Source: Marinobacter salsuginis
GTDB lineage: Bacteria > Pseudomonadota > Gammaproteobacteria > Pseudomonadales > Oleiphilaceae
Length of the DNA stretch: 64,000 bases
Assembly (NCBI RefSeq): GCF_009617755.1
Contig: NZ_BGZH01000001.1
Coordinates: 372,001-436,000, forward strand
Direction of reading: 5' to 3'
In this document: piece after piece, positions 63,313 to 64,000 of the stretch
How the letters are laid out: each line of letters starts with the position of its first letter
How positions within the stretch are numbered: the stretch's first letter is position 1
Translations under genes and position numbers: made by a program
The notes under the pieces: model-generated
Databases searched by the model: none
Seen by the model: the letters and a program-made list of their open reading frames with translations, nothing else
What the model was told of the DNA's origin: nothing

Positions 63313-64000
63313 ATGCTCAGGCGTACCAAGATCGTCGCCACCCTCGGCCCCGCCACTGACTCGCCGGAATCCCTCGCAGCTATAATTGCCGCCGGAGTAG
63401 ACGTTACCCGACTGAACTTTTCCCACGGCAGCGCCGAGGAGCACATCGGACGAGCCCGCCGTGTCCGCGAAGCGGCTGCAGCCCAGGGCCGGTTCGTCGC
63501 GCTGCTCGCCGATCTGCAGGGCCCCAAGCTTCGCATCGCCCGCTTTGCGGAGAACAAGGTCACCCTTCAGGCCGGCCAGACGTTTATCCTCGATGCTGCC
63601 ATGGACAAGGAGGCCGGTACCGAAGAAAGAGTCGGGATCGATTACGAGCAACTGATCGAAGATGTGGAACCGGGCGACATCCTGGTTCTCGATGACGGCC
63701 GCATAGAGATGGAAGTTCAGTCGGTGAGCGACCATAGCATCACCTCGACGGTTCTGATTGGCGGCCCGCTCTCCAATAACAAAGGCCTGAACAAGCGTGG
63801 CGGCGGCTTGTCCGCTGAAGCACTGACGGAAAAGGACAAGCAGGACATCGTCACAGCCGCCAAACTCGGTGCCGATTACGTGGCGGTTTCTTTTGTTCGC
63901 ACCGCCGAGGATATGCACATCGCCCGGCGGCTGCTGAAGGAAGCCGGCTCTGACGCCGGCCTGGTGGCGAAAATCGAACGGGCAGAGCTTGCCGACGATG
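63313..64000 (+). CDS. pyk: Pyruvate kinase, N-terminal part
   Basis: The gene runs off the right edge; 229 residues are visible. The start [21 protein letters not shown], then [26 protein letters not shown] and [17 protein letters not shown] are typical of pyruvate kinase, including the potassium- and ADP-binding Asn, Ser and Arg. AAAGGA lies nine bases before the ATG. Pyruvate kinase transfers phosphate from phosphoenolpyruvate to ADP. Its location downstream of gap suggests a gap-pyk transcript controlled from the HexR-like sites. The regulatory C-terminal domain is not visible. Confidence 0.93.
   Translation, partial: MLRRTKIVATLGPATDSPESLAAIIAAGVDVTRLNFSHGSAEEHIGRARRVREAAAAQGRFVALLADLQGPKLRIARFAENKVTLQAGQTFILDAAMDKEAGTEERVGIDYEQLIEDVEPGDILVLDDGRIEMEVQSVSDHSITSTVLIGGPLSNNKGLNKRGGGLSAEALTEKDKQDIVTAAKLGADYVAVSFVRTAEDMHIARRLLKEAGSDAGLVAKIERAELADD

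Overview
The window looks like a chromosomal segment of a Marinobacter-like marine gammaproteobacterium. This is inferred from gene content and protein style: an Entner-Doudoroff/hexokinase-type sugar block (edd-glk divergent from gap-pyk), a class I polyhydroxyalkanoate synthase with a phasin, a MalEFGK-type maltose importer, FadL-type outer membrane channels, and a GC-rich coding style. I see no mobile element, CRISPR array, tRNA or rRNA, and no gene-free stretch longer than 300 bases. Both ends cut through genes: a polysaccharide deacetylase on the left and a pyruvate kinase on the right.

Layout. (1) 0-5.1 kb: after the deacetylase fragment, a four-gene minus-strand operon holds a C39-type cysteine peptidase, a beta-barrel protein resembling the FapD/FapF secretion pair, a FadL-type channel and a lipoprotein with DUF4124-like repeats and a MalM-like end. 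(2) 5.4-12 kb: a large MalT-family STAND regulator, a DASS/SLC13 carboxylate transporter, a DUF2238 membrane protein and a D-aminoacylase-type amidohydrolase. (3) 12.1-16.8 kb: a minus-strand operon with a DksA/TraR-type zinc finger, an ABC ATPase, an FtsX-type permease and an HlyD-type adaptor. (4) 16.9-22.3 kb: phasin, PhaC, a CBS-PAS-GGDEF protein and a sodium:solute symporter. (5) 22.3-44.0 kb: the most unusual part. Fifteen closely packed minus-strand genes encode an AgmX/PglI-type TonB-like protein, ExbB, two ExbD, TPR proteins, OmpA-sized beta-barrels, DUF3570/DUF4266 proteins, a TlpA thioredoxin and a cytochrome-like WD40 lipoprotein. Divergent from them are two more CxxCH proteins (one with a LamG domain) and a Tat-exported DUF1501-like protein, and an ApbE flavin transferase closes the block. 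(6) 44.2-53.9 kb: maltodextrin region with alpha-glucosidase, MalK, MalG, MalF, MalE, a lipoprotein alpha-amylase and an aldo/keto reductase. (7) 54-64 kb: an orphan periplasmic binding protein, GlpR-GlpD, a uracil-DNA glycosylase, a nitroreductase, glk-edd and gap-pyk.

How the parts work together. The amylase, MalEFGK importer, alpha-glucosidase, glucokinase, 6-phosphogluconate dehydratase, GAPDH and pyruvate kinase make up much of a route from external maltodextrin to pyruvate (zwf, pgl and eda are not in the window). A shared 21-base motif, with a part identical to the enterobacterial MalT box, lies 130-175 bases upstream of both the alpha-glucosidase-malK and malEFG units and points to joint control. 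The 22-44 kb block reads as one envelope-spanning, proton-motive-force-linked machine related to the Myxococcus Agl/Glt and Nfs complexes, here combined with a periplasmic redox module. Its function cannot be told from sequence, and it is the best candidate for an undescribed system.
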